DNA from: Sphingomonas sp. UBA1000
GTDB lineage: Bacteria; Pseudomonadota; Alphaproteobacteria; Sphingomonadales; Sphingomonadaceae
Direction of reading: 5' to 3'
Assembly (NCBI GenBank): GCA_002291855.1
Contig: DBAW01000140.1
Location: 2,343-13,838 of the forward strand
Length of the DNA: 11,496 nucleotides
Position 1 is the first letter of the stretch; each line of letters starts with the position of its first letter. Positions 1 to 5,805 of the stretch are shown one piece after another. Both the position numbers and the translations under genes were made by a program. The notes below the pieces were generated by a model that was given only the letters and a program-made list of their open reading frames with translations, was not told the DNA's origin and made no database searches.

Positions 1-522
1 GCCTATCTCAAATCCGCATTGCTGCTGCCGCGCGATCCCGAGATCGAGCCCAGCCCCGAGGAGCTGGCGCTGCGCCTGCAACTGCGGCTGCAACGGCTGG
101 CGGCGATGCGCGAGGCGGGGGCGCGGCTGATGGCGCGCGACCGGCTGGGCCGCGACGTGTTCGCGCGCGGCGCGCCCGAAGGGCTGGCGACGGTGCGCCA
201 GAGCCTGTGGCAGGCCGATCTTTACGATCTGATCGAGGCTTATGGCCGGGTGCTGGCGCGCACCCGGCCGGTCGTCCACCAGATTGCCCGCCGCCCGGTG
301 ATGACGCTCGATGCCGCGCTGGAGCGTCTGGGCCGGCTGATCGGGGCCAGGCCCGACTGGGCGCGGATCGAGGCGTTTCTGCCCGAGGTCGCGGATGCGC
401 AGCTGGCGCGGTCGTCGCTCGCCTCCAGCTTTGTCGCCGCGCTCGAACTGGCGCGGCAGGGGCGGGCCGAGCTGCGCCAGGACGCGCCGTTCGCGCCGCT
501 TTATCTGCGGGGGGCGTCGTGA
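1..522 (+). CDS. scpA: Segregation and condensation protein A, C-terminal part (5' end outside window)
   Basis: ScpA is the kleisin subunit of the bacterial Smc-ScpA-ScpB condensin, which bridges the Smc heads and organises and segregates the chromosome. The reading frame is open from base 1 to a TGA at 520-522, giving 173 visible residues with the N-terminal part missing. The first visible residues, AYLKSALLLP, match the conserved linker that follows the N-terminal Smc-neck-binding domain in ScpA proteins. The rest is helical and rich in Arg, Ala and Leu, with a C-terminal winged-helix-like segment ending in APLYLRG, as expected for the part that contacts the Smc head. The stop codon overlaps the GTG start of scpB, so the two are probably translationally coupled. 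A TTG at 19 could be read as a start, but the homology upstream of it shows the gene continues beyond the window edge. The identification is secure; the full length cannot be judged. Confidence 0.93.
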   Translation, partial: AYLKSALLLPRDPEIEPSPEELALRLQLRLQRLAAMREAGARLMARDRLGRDVFARGAPEGLATVRQSLWQADLYDLIEAYGRVLARTRPVVHQIARRPVMTLDAALERLGRLIGARPDWARIEAFLPEVADAQLARSSLASSFVAALELARQGRAELRQDAPFAPLYLRGAS

Positions 523-1136
523 CCGGTTTTACCCCGAACGCTGCGTCGCAGGCCGATTTCGGCGTGCGCGCGGTGGAAGCGGTGCTGTTCGCCGCCACCG
601 CGCCGCTGCCGGTGGACGAGATCGCCGCCCATGTCGGGCCGGGCATCGATGTGCGCGCGGCGCTGGCCCGGCTGGCCGCCGATTATGCCGGGCGCGGCAT
701 CGGTCCGGTCGAGCGCGGCGGCCGCTGGCATTTCGAGACCGCGCCCGATCTTGCCCATTTGCTGCGTCGTGACCGCGAGGAGCCGCGCCGGCTGAGCCGG
801 GCAGCAGTCGAAACGCTGGCGATCATCGCCTATCAGGAACCGGTCAGCCGCGCCGAGATCGAGGCGGTGCGCGGCGTGCAGATTTCCAAGGGCACGCTCG
901 ACGTGCTGATGGAGGCGGGCTGGGTGCGCCCGGCCGGGCGGCGCGAAGGGCCGGGCCGCCCGCTGCTCTATGCAACGACGCCGGGATTTCTCGCCCATTT
1001 CGGGCTCAAAAGCCGCCGCGACCTGCCGGGGATCGACGATCTGCGCGCCGCCGGGCTGCTCGATCCGGTCGATCTTGCGCTTGCCGGGGCGATGGCGGGC
1101 GATGACGAACTGGAAAGCGACGCCGAGAGCGACTAG
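519..1136 (+). CDS. scpB: Segregation and condensation protein B
   Basis: ScpB dimerises and wraps around the ScpA linker in the Smc condensin complex. The predicted protein has 205 residues, normal for the family. It has two winged-helix domains: the first at about residues 10-85, the second at about 92-175. The second opens with the hallmark LSRAAVETLAIIAYQEPVSR (residues 92-111). The family motif GRPLLYATTPGFLAHFG follows near residue 148, then the SRRDLP signature. The last residues form an acidic tail (DDELESDAESD). I chose the GTG at 519 because it overlaps the scpA stop in a GTGA arrangement and begins the homologous region; the frame is open further upstream, but that part is a shadow of scpA. 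The exact start depends on this non-ATG codon and no strong Shine-Dalgarno sequence is visible, consistent with coupling to scpA. Confidence 0.95.
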   Translation: MTGFTPNAASQADFGVRAVEAVLFAATAPLPVDEIAAHVGPGIDVRAALARLAADYAGRGIGPVERGGRWHFETAPDLAHLLRRDREEPRRLSRAAVETLAIIAYQEPVSRAEIEAVRGVQISKGTLDVLMEAGWVRPAGRREGPGRPLLYATTPGFLAHFGLKSRRDLPGIDDLRAAGLLDPVDLALAGAMAGDDELESDAESD

Positions 1137-1167
1137 ATAAGCCGCAACACGCGCGGTGGCGCGACCG

Positions 1168-1181
1168 GGGCGACCGGCCCC
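1168..1181 (+). repeat. 14-bp direct repeat, copy 1 (upstream of tatA)
   Basis: The 14-mer GGGCGACCGGCCCC occurs here and again, identically, at 1627-1640. The two copies flank tatA 459 bp apart. Each is followed within 8 bases by AGGAGA or GGAGAG and then by an ATG, so part of the tatA leader may have been duplicated. GC-rich sequence raises the chance of coincidence. Confidence 0.6.
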
Positions 1182-1182
1182 T

Positions 1183-1188
1183 GAGGAG
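1183..1188 (+). promoter_or_regulatory. Shine-Dalgarno sequence for tatA
   Basis: GAGGAG lies 7 nt upstream of the ATG at 1196. It supports that start over the longer out-of-frame reading that begins at 1156. Confidence 0.7.
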
Positions 1189-1195
1189 AGTTTTC

Positions 1196-1444
1196 ATGGG
1201 TGGTTTCAGCCTCTGGCACTGGCTTGTCGTCGGCATCATCGTGCTGCTGCTGTTCGGCAAGGGCCGGTTTTCCGACATGATGGGCGATGTCGCCAAGGGC
1301 ATCAAAAGCTTCAAGAAAGGCATGGCCGAGGACGATCAGTCCGCGCCGGCCCCCGGCCGTGTCGAGGCGATCGAGCAGGCGCGCCCGGTCGACCCCCGCG
1401 CCGCTGAAACCCGGTCGGCCGTCGAGGACAAGCCCCAGGCCTGA
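1196..1444 (+). CDS. tatA: Twin-arginine translocase subunit TatA
   Basis: TatA is the small membrane protein that assembles at the TatBC receptor to form the passage for folded proteins carrying twin-arginine signals. The product has 82 residues. An N-terminal membrane helix covers about residues 5-20 (LWHWLVVGIIVLLLFG). It is followed by the FGKGRF hinge, the amphipathic helix (DMMGDVAKGIKSFKKGM, ending near residue 43) and a polar, low-conservation tail. The conserved FG and the KSFKKG segment separate TatA from TatB, which has a longer amphipathic helix and different hinge. The ATG at 1196 has a good Shine-Dalgarno sequence and leaves 59 bp after scpB, so co-transcription with scpAB is likely. 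In related genomes, from memory, tatB and tatC follow directly; here the next 553 bp hold no such gene. TatA needs TatC and usually TatB, so these must lie elsewhere. Confidence 0.94.
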   Translation: MGGFSLWHWLVVGIIVLLLFGKGRFSDMMGDVAKGIKSFKKGMAEDDQSAPAPGRVEAIEQARPVDPRAAETRSAVEDKPQA

Positions 1445-1626
1445 TCGGGCAGATCGCGCCGCGACCCGGCAGGGCGACGCCCGTGCCGATGCGGCCCTGC
1501 TGCGAGGTCCGGCGCGTGTCGGGCAGCGATCCGGTTTCGGCGGCGACCATCTGCCACACGCCGGTCTGGCGGCGTGGTCTCGCCTGCGTGCGGAACCGGG
1601 CCAGTTTGCAATGTCGGTTTGTAGCA

Positions 1627-1640
1627 GGGCGACCGGCCCC
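1627..1640 (+). repeat. 14-bp direct repeat, copy 2 (downstream of tatA)
   Basis: Exact second copy of the 14-mer at 1168-1181. It abuts the A-rich GAAAAGGAGAAT stretch that precedes the 10-bp perfect hairpin at 1653-1676. Confidence 0.6.
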
Positions 1641-1676
1641 GAAAAGGAGAATGCCCGGATCGTTTCCGATCCGGGC
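1641..1676 (-). terminator. Possible intrinsic terminator (minus strand) of the candidate small RNA
   Basis: GCCCGGATCG and CGATCCGGGC (1653-1676) form a perfect 10-bp stem around a 4-nt loop. On the minus strand it is followed by ATTCTCCTTTTC, an interrupted T-rich tail. On the plus strand no T-run follows, so termination of tatA by this hairpin is less likely, though it could still protect that transcript's 3' end. Confidence 0.4.
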
Positions 1677-1797
1677 ACCCGCGTGACGATCGCTCGTCAG
1701 CCCCCTTTTGTCGTCCCGCTCGACGCCCGCCTGCTCCCCTTCAAGAGGCTGGCGGAGCGAGACTTTCCCCGAACCATGGCCATTGCCTGTGTTCAGT
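1653..1797 (-). ncRNA. Candidate structured small RNA on the minus strand
   Basis: Read on the minus strand, three stem-loops follow each other. The first (1763 to 1713) is an imperfect stem of about 16 pairs: GUC, CGCUC, CGCC and GCCU pair with their complements around single mismatches and a 2-nt bulge. The second (1699 to 1684) is a perfect 6-bp stem with the loop GCGA. The third (1676 to 1653) is a perfect 10-bp stem with the loop GAAA, followed by ATTCTCCTTTTC. Both short loops are GNRA tetraloops only on this strand, which favours a minus-strand RNA. A promoter-like element at 1804-1832 would start a transcript near 1797, giving about 145-150 nt. No known RNA family (6S, SRP, RNase P, tmRNA) was recognised. 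This is inference from structure alone; covariation has not been tested. Confidence 0.35.
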
Positions 1798-1803
1798 AAT
1801 GCA

Positions 1804-1832
1804 AGGCTATGACGACTCCGCGCCGCTGTCAT
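1804..1832 (-). promoter_or_regulatory. Promoter-like element (minus strand) upstream of the candidate small RNA
   Basis: On the minus strand, ATGACA (1832-1827) matches five of six bases of the sigma-70 -35 consensus. It is followed by a 17-nt spacer and TAGCCT (1809-1804), a poor -10 that matches only three of six. Such matches occur by chance; its position ahead of the stem-loop cluster is the main reason to note it. Confidence 0.25.
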
Positions 1833-1997
1833 GCCCGTTTATCGGGGGTTCAGCCTATTTCCCCCATGCTGTGACCTCGATGCAACAGGCGGGGATGAGG
1901 CCGGCCGCCGGTCGCACCCGCAAAACCCACCCATGGCGATTCCCCTGACGCGCCAAACCCTCTAGACCGGCCTGATGGCCAGCAACCGGAACCCGGA

Positions 1998-3248
1998 ATG
2001 ATCCTTTCCGCCTATGAACGGATGATCGCCAAACGCTATCTGCTGCCGGGCAGGGGCGAGGGCTTTATCGTCCTTGTCGCCTCGATCAGCCTGGTGGCGG
2101 TCATGCTCGGCGTCGCCGCGCTGATGATCGTGATGAGCGTGATGAACGGCTTTCGCGCCGAACTGTTCGACCGCGTCGTCGGCCTTAATGGCCATGCGGT
2201 GATCCAGGGCTATGGCGGCCAGCTGCGCGACTGGCGGACGCTGCTTGCCGATGCGCGCGCGGTGCCGGGCGTCGTTTCGGCCACGCCGCTGATCGAACAG
2301 CCGCTGATGGCCAGCTATGACGGGCGGGTCGAAGGCGTGCTGGCGCGCGGGATGCGGGTGGCCGATATCCGCGCCAATCCGGTGGTGCGTTCGGGCGTGG
2401 TGGCCGGGCGGCTGGCCGATCTGGTGCCGGGCAGCGACAATGTCGCCATCGGCGCGCGGCTGGCCGAGGCGCTGGGCGCGCGCGTCGGCGGGTCGATCAG
2501 CCTGATCAGCCCGCAGGGGCAGGCGACCCCGTTCGGCACGGTGCCGCGCATCGTCAGCTACCGGGTGGCGGCGATCTTCGAGGTCGGGGTCTATGATTAT
2601 GACAAGGCGTTCGTGATCCTGCCGATGGAAGATGCGCAGACGCTGCTGATGCTGGGCGATTCGGTGGGGATGATCGAGGTCAAGACCGCCGATCCCGACC
2701 GGGTGGGCGAGATTCTGGCCCCGTTGCTGCCGCGCATCGGCAATCAGGGGGTGATGACCGACTGGCGGCAGATGAATGCCTCGCTGTTCGAGGCGTTGCA
2801 GGTCGAGCGGGTGGCGATGTTCGTCGTGCTGTCGATCATCGTGCTGGTCGCGGTGTTCAACATCCTGTCGGCGCTGATCATGCTGGTGCGCGCCAAGACG
2901 CGCGACATCGCGATCCTGCGCACCATGGGGGCGACGCGGATCGGGCTGATCAAGGTGTTTGTGACCATCGGCACGGCGATCGGCGCGCTGGGCATCGCGG
3001 CCGGGCTGGCGCTGGGCGCGCTGTTCCTGTTCTACCGCCAGCGGGTGGTGGAGGCGGTGCAGTTCGTGACCGGCCAGAATCTGTGGGATCCGTCGATCCG
3101 CTTCCTGACCGAGCTGCCCGCGCGCACCGATCCGGTCGAGGTTGCCGCGATCGTGGTGATGGCGCTGGTGCTGAGCTTTCTGGCGACGCTCTACCCCGCC
3201 TTCCGCGCGGCGAGCACCGATCCGGTGCAGGTGCTGCGTTATGAATGA
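1998..3248 (+). CDS. lolC: Lipoprotein-releasing ABC transporter permease, LolC/LolE (LolF) family
   Basis: This is the membrane subunit of the Lol complex, which extracts outer-membrane lipoproteins from the inner membrane and hands them to the chaperone LolA. The 416-residue length is typical. It shows the MacB/FtsX-like plan: membrane helix 1 at about residues 23-45 ending in VMSVMNGF, a large periplasmic domain (about 51-270), then helices at about 273-298, 320-346 and 382-402. Between helices 2 and 3 lies the cytoplasmic coupling segment with KTRDIAILRTMGAT, which engages the ATPase. The C-terminus ends in the family signature AAxTDPVQVLRYE. No alternative start lies upstream in frame; the ATG at 1998 has only a weak purine-rich leader (CGGAACCCGGA). 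The gene overlaps lolD by 8 bp and no second lolC/E gene follows. Many alphaproteobacteria, as I recall, use one hybrid permease as a homodimer (LolF), which would fit here. Confidence 0.94.
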   Translation: MILSAYERMIAKRYLLPGRGEGFIVLVASISLVAVMLGVAALMIVMSVMNGFRAELFDRVVGLNGHAVIQGYGGQLRDWRTLLADARAVPGVVSATPLIEQPLMASYDGRVEGVLARGMRVADIRANPVVRSGVVAGRLADLVPGSDNVAIGARLAEALGARVGGSISLISPQGQATPFGTVPRIVSYRVAAIFEVGVYDYDKAFVILPMEDAQTLLMLGDSVGMIEVKTADPDRVGEILAPLLPRIGNQGVMTDWRQMNASLFEALQVERVAMFVVLSIIVLVAVFNILSALIMLVRAKTRDIAILRTMGATRIGLIKVFVTIGTAIGALGIAAGLALGALFLFYRQRVVEAVQFVTGQNLWDPSIRFLTELPARTDPVEVAAIVVMALVLSFLATLYPAFRAASTDPVQVLRYE

Positions 3249-3930
3249 CGTGCTGGTGGTGCGCGACCTGACGCGCAGCTTCACCCAGGGGACCGAGACC
3301 GTGCATGTGCTGCGCGGCGTCGACCTTGATGTTGCGGCTGGCGAGATCGTCGCGCTGCTCGGCCCGTCGGGATCGGGCAAGTCGACGCTGTTGCAGGCGG
3401 TCGGCCTGCTCGAAGGCGGGTTTGGCGGCTCGATCCGCATTCTGGGCGAGGAGGCGGCGCGGCTCGACAATGATGCGCGCACCCGGCTGCGCCGCGACCG
3501 CATCGGCTTTGTCTATCAGTTCCACCATCTGCTGCCCGATTTCAGCGCGCTCGAAAATGTCGTGCTGCCGCAGCTGATCCGCGACACCCCCCAGGCCGAG
3601 GCCGAACAGCGTGCGGGCGCGCTGCTCGGTGCGCTCGGGCTCCAGCACCGGCTCGGCCACCGCCCGGCCAAGCTGTCGGGCGGCGAGCAGCAGCGCGTCG
3701 CCGTCGCCCGCGCGCTCGCCAACCGCCCGGCGCTGGTGCTGGCCGACGAGCCGACCGGCAATCTGGACGAGGCGACGGCCGACATGGTGTTCGACGCCTT
3801 TCTGGCCGCGGTGCGCGAACAGAATGCCGCCGCGCTGGTCGCGACCCATAATGAACGGCTGGCGGCGCGGATGGACCGGGTGCTGCGCCTGCATGATGGC
3901 CGGCTGCACGACGCGGTGGCCGGTGGGTAA
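3241..3930 (+). CDS. lolD: Lipoprotein-releasing system ATP-binding protein LolD
   Basis: LolD is the cytoplasmic ATPase that powers lipoprotein release with the LolC/E-type permease encoded just upstream. The 229-residue protein is a complete ABC domain: Walker A GPSGSGKST at residues 41-49, Q-loop glutamine 93 in VYQFHHLLPDFSALEN, signature LSGGEQQR at 145-152, Walker B LVLADE at 165-170, D-loop NLD at 174-176 and switch histidine 203 in VATHN. The FHHLLPDFSALEN segment after the Q-loop is characteristic of LolD rather than of MacB or FtsE. The ATG at 3241 overlaps the last codons of lolC by 8 bp, implying translational coupling and fixed stoichiometry. A second ATG at 3245 is out of frame. 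All catalytic residues are present, so the protein should be active. Confidence 0.96.
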   Translation: MNDVLVVRDLTRSFTQGTETVHVLRGVDLDVAAGEIVALLGPSGSGKSTLLQAVGLLEGGFGGSIRILGEEAARLDNDARTRLRRDRIGFVYQFHHLLPDFSALENVVLPQLIRDTPQAEAEQRAGALLGALGLQHRLGHRPAKLSGGEQQRVAVARALANRPALVLADEPTGNLDEATADMVFDAFLAAVREQNAAALVATHNERLAARMDRVLRLHDGRLHDAVAGG

Positions 3931-3932
3931 AC

Positions 3933-3938
3933 GGGGGA
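3933..3938 (+). promoter_or_regulatory. Shine-Dalgarno sequence deciding the RidA-like start
   Basis: GGGGGA sits one base from the ATG at 3940 but 7 nt from the in-frame ATG at 3946. The spacing favours 3946, two codons inside the longest reading. Confidence 0.6.
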
Positions 3939-3945
3939 GATGAAT

Positions 3946-4407
3946 ATGATCGGCATGATCCGGGCGCTGGGAGCGGCAATGGCGGCGACGCTCATCGCGG
4001 GTGCGGCGCAGGCGGTGCCGCCGCCGGTCAGCCATGTGCCGGCCTATGGCCCGGACGGCGCGCCCCGGCCGTTTTCGCAGTCGGTGCGCGCGGGCGACAT
4101 CCTGTTCCTGTCCGGCCAGCTCGGCACCCGCGCCGATGGCAGCCTGCCTGAAGGCATCGAGGCGCAGAGCCGGCAGATGCTGGAGAATATCGGCGCTGCC
4201 CTGCGCGGCGCGGGGCTTGGCTTTGAACATGTCGTCCACTGCCTCGTCATGCTCGACGACATGGCCGACTGGGCGGCGTTCAACCGCGTCTATGTGCCCT
4301 ATTTCCCGGCCGGGCGGCTGCCGGCGCGCAGCGCGATGGGCGTCGAGGCGCTGGCGCTCGGCGCGCGGGTGGAGATGGAGTGCCAGGCCGATGCCGGGCG
4401 GCGCTGA
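3946..4407 (+). CDS. RidA/YjgF/Rid-family protein with an N-terminal signal peptide
   Basis: RidA-family proteins are small trimers; the best-known members hydrolyse reactive enamine/imine intermediates, such as 2-aminoacrylate, to keto acids and ammonia. The 153-residue product has a domain from about residue 45 to the end. Its family marks are DILFLSGQLG, the segment GFEHVVHCLVMLDDM and the C-terminal PARSAMGVEALALGARVEMEC. Arg128 in PARS corresponds to the substrate-carboxylate arginine of active RidA (Arg105 in E. coli), and a glutamate follows in VEMEC. The first 23 residues look like a Sec signal: a basic start, a hydrophobic Ala-rich core and AQA before the likely cut at Val24. This predicts a periplasmic protein, unlike cytosolic RidA, so its substrate is uncertain. 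It starts 15 bp after lolD and ends directly against the GNAT gene, so it is probably in the same operon. The ATG at 3940 is an alternative start. Confidence 0.82.
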   Translation: MIGMIRALGAAMAATLIAGAAQAVPPPVSHVPAYGPDGAPRPFSQSVRAGDILFLSGQLGTRADGSLPEGIEAQSRQMLENIGAALRGAGLGFEHVVHCLVMLDDMADWAAFNRVYVPYFPAGRLPARSAMGVEALALGARVEMECQADAGRR

Positions 4408-4998
4408 ATGATCGTGCCGGTCGCCCCCGGCGAGGTGGCGGCGATTGTCACTTCGCTTGAAATGCGCGCCCGGCCGCGCCCCCGGCCGATCCCGGCAAGC
4501 CCGCTGGCGCTCAGGCGCTGGCCCCAGCCCGGCCTTGATGCCTATCGCCAGCTGTTCCGCCGGGTGGGTGAACCCTGGCTGTGGTTTTCGCGCCTCGTCA
4601 TGCCCGATGCCGAACTGGCCGCGATCCTCGCCGATCCGGGGGTGGAGGTGCATGCCGTGCTCGACCGTGCCGGGATCGAGGTCGGCATGGTGGAGCTGGA
4701 TTTCCGCCGCCCGGGGGCGTGCGAGATCGCCTTTTTCGGGCTGGTCCCTGAACTGACCGGGCAGGGGCATGGCCGCTGGCTGATGGCCCATGCGCTGATG
4801 CTCGGCTGGCGGGCGGGGGTGGAGCGGCTGTGGCTGCACAGCTGCACGCTCGATCACCCTTCAGCGCTCGGCTTTTACCGCGCCCAGGGGTTCGTGCCGT
4901 TCCGGCGCGAGATCGAAACCTTTACCGACCCGCGCCTGACCGGCCATCTGCCCGCCAGCGCCGCGCCGCACGTGCCGCTGATCAGCGGTACGGGCTGA
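4408..4998 (+). CDS. GNAT-family N-acetyltransferase
   Basis: GNAT enzymes transfer an acetyl group from acetyl-CoA to an amine. The 196-residue protein has the fold's landmarks in order. Beta strands lead into motif A, GLVPELTGQGHGRWLM (about residues 111-126), whose Q-G-x-G-R sequence forms the acetyl-CoA pyrophosphate-binding loop. Motif B follows as LDHPSALGFYRAQGF near residue 150, containing the conserved Tyr/Asn-region helix. An N-terminal extension of about 40 residues, rich in Arg and Pro (RPRPRPIPASPL), precedes the domain. The motif RRVGEPWLWFSRL (about 51-63) resembles a set of alphaproteobacterial GNATs I recall, none with a known substrate. The start codon immediately follows the stop of the RidA-like gene with no spacer, so translation is probably coupled. 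The substrate cannot be deduced from the sequence. Confidence 0.85.
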   Translation: MIVPVAPGEVAAIVTSLEMRARPRPRPIPASPLALRRWPQPGLDAYRQLFRRVGEPWLWFSRLVMPDAELAAILADPGVEVHAVLDRAGIEVGMVELDFRRPGACEIAFFGLVPELTGQGHGRWLMAHALMLGWRAGVERLWLHSCTLDHPSALGFYRAQGFVPFRREIETFTDPRLTGHLPASAAPHVPLISGTG

Positions 4999-5011
4999 TC
5001 GGAAACCGATC
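4997..5011. terminator. Short symmetric hairpin shared by convergent genes
   Basis: GATCGG-AAA-CCGATC is a perfect 6-bp stem with a 3-nt loop. Its arms include the last bases of the GNAT stop (4996-4998) and the first base of the stop of the minus-strand gene (5011-5013). It lacks a T-run on either side, so intrinsic termination is uncertain. Confidence 0.4.
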
Positions 5012-5727
5012 TAGTCCTGCGCGGAGAGCTGGCGATAGATGGCGATGGTGACGAGCAGCAGCACCAGCGTCACCCCCGCGCCGAACAGCGCCGACACCAG
5101 CGCGCCCAGAAAACCGGTCACCTCGGCCGTGCCGCCTACGATCTGGATCACCACGACGCTCGCATTGGCAAGGCCGGTCACGACAAAGCCCGCGACATAG
5201 ATGATCGCCGCCATCGCGAAGATGCGCCAGCCATTGCCGCGCGTGACGCGGATGCTGCGGGTGATCGCCGCGACCGGGTTCGACAACCGCTCGGCAACCA
5301 GCGTGACTTCGGCCAGCAGGGTGCGCCCGGCCAGATACAGGCCCGGCAGGATCAGCAGCACGGCGCCGGCAAACAGCATCAGCCCGACCAGGATGTTGGT
5401 GACCACGAAGATCGGCAACAGCTTCAGCCCGGCGGCCAGCGCCTCGGCCACGGTCGGCCGTTCGGGGGCGAGCAGCAGGATCAGCATCGCCAGCCGGCCA
5501 AGCGCCGCGATCACCGCGCTCAGCACCAGATAATGCCAGTTGGTGTCGATCCACAGCTCCAGCGCTTCGAGTGGCGGCAGATCCTGCGCCATGTCCATCG
5601 GCCGCAGGATGTTCATCACCAATGTCGGCATCAGTAGGAACACGCCGGCAATCGCGATCAGCAGATCGCGCTGGCTGCCAAGAATCGCCATGGCATCGCT
5701 CCATGCCCGGCTGAGGTCGAGCTTCAT
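5011..5727 (-). CDS. Polytopic inner-membrane protein of unknown function (YciC / GDPD-membrane-domain-like)
   Basis: The 238-residue protein appears to have six membrane-spanning segments: about residues 22-41, 65-87, 105-120, 121-139, 168-192 and 205-230. The loop after the fourth segment reads LPGLYLAGRTLLAEVTLVAE and then NPVAAITRSIRVTRGNGWR. This resembles the conserved core of YciC-like proteins and of the membrane domain attached to some glycerophosphodiester phosphodiesterases; no catalytic domain is present. Function is unknown. The ATG at 5727 is preferred because AGGAGA lies 5 nt upstream; in-frame ATGs at 5742 and 5754 are alternatives. It is transcribed divergently from lipB (78 bp between starts) and converges on the GNAT gene with 12 bp between stops. 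Few charged residues lie within the helices, so it does not look like a classical transporter. Confidence 0.8.
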   Translation of the reverse strand: MKLDLSRAWSDAMAILGSQRDLLIAIAGVFLLMPTLVMNILRPMDMAQDLPPLEALELWIDTNWHYLVLSAVIAALGRLAMLILLLAPERPTVAEALAAGLKLLPIFVVTNILVGLMLFAGAVLLILPGLYLAGRTLLAEVTLVAERLSNPVAAITRSIRVTRGNGWRIFAMAAIIYVAGFVVTGLANASVVVIQIVGGTAEVTGFLGALVSALFGAGVTLVLLLVTIAIYRQLSAQD

Positions 5728-5805
5728 TCCCGTCTCCTGCATCTTGCCCCGCATATAACCGATCCGGCGCTTGAAGCGAGGCCCGCCAGCCGCGATGTGG
5801 GGGGC

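Larger units (their letters stand above)
1445..1997. other. 553-bp stretch without a credible gene; possible rearrangement junction
   Basis: This stretch lies between the tatA stop and the lolC start. All frames were checked for TatB-, TatC- or ProRS-like motifs and none was seen. The open frames present have low-complexity, Arg/Pro-rich compositions typical of non-coding GC-rich DNA. Bases 1445-1610 are featureless. Bases 1627-1763 hold a 14-bp direct repeat copy and three stem-loops. Bases 1770-1870 are visibly more AT-rich than the coding flanks. Bases 1870-1997 precede lolC and should contain its promoter, but I could not pick out a convincing -35/-10 pair on the + strand. An 11-codon frame at 1651-1686 sits directly after AGGAGA with almost no spacer and is probably not translated. 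Confidence 0.6.

Noticed and set aside
1641..1800. Possible RNase P, SRP, 6S or tmRNA gene in the stem-loop region
   Set aside because: A short GGGGAAAGTC-like stretch on the minus strand recalls RNase P RNA, but the other conserved blocks are absent; no SRP GGAAG loop or tmRNA acceptor or tag sequence was found.
1783..1814. Plus-strand promoter for lolC (TTGCCT followed by TATGAC)
   Set aside because: The spacer would be about 19-20 nt and the -10 match is incomplete; it is too weak to list as a feature.
1287..1832. Overlapping open frames on both strands across the tatA 3' half and the downstream gap, considered as decayed tatB or tatC
   Set aside because: None shows the TatB membrane helix and hinge or TatC's multiple hydrophobic helices; all are Arg/Pro-rich and lack a convincing start signal.
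1962..3503. 513-codon open frame on the minus strand across lolC
   Set aside because: It is antisense to a gene with clear membrane helices and family motifs; the product is low-complexity His/Asp/Arg/Gln-rich sequence with no recognisable domain.
2950..4857. 635-codon open frame on the minus strand across lolC, lolD, the RidA-like and the GNAT genes
   Set aside because: It runs opposite to four recognisable genes and crosses their boundaries. Its Arg/His/Pro/Gln-rich composition matches antisense shadow frames.
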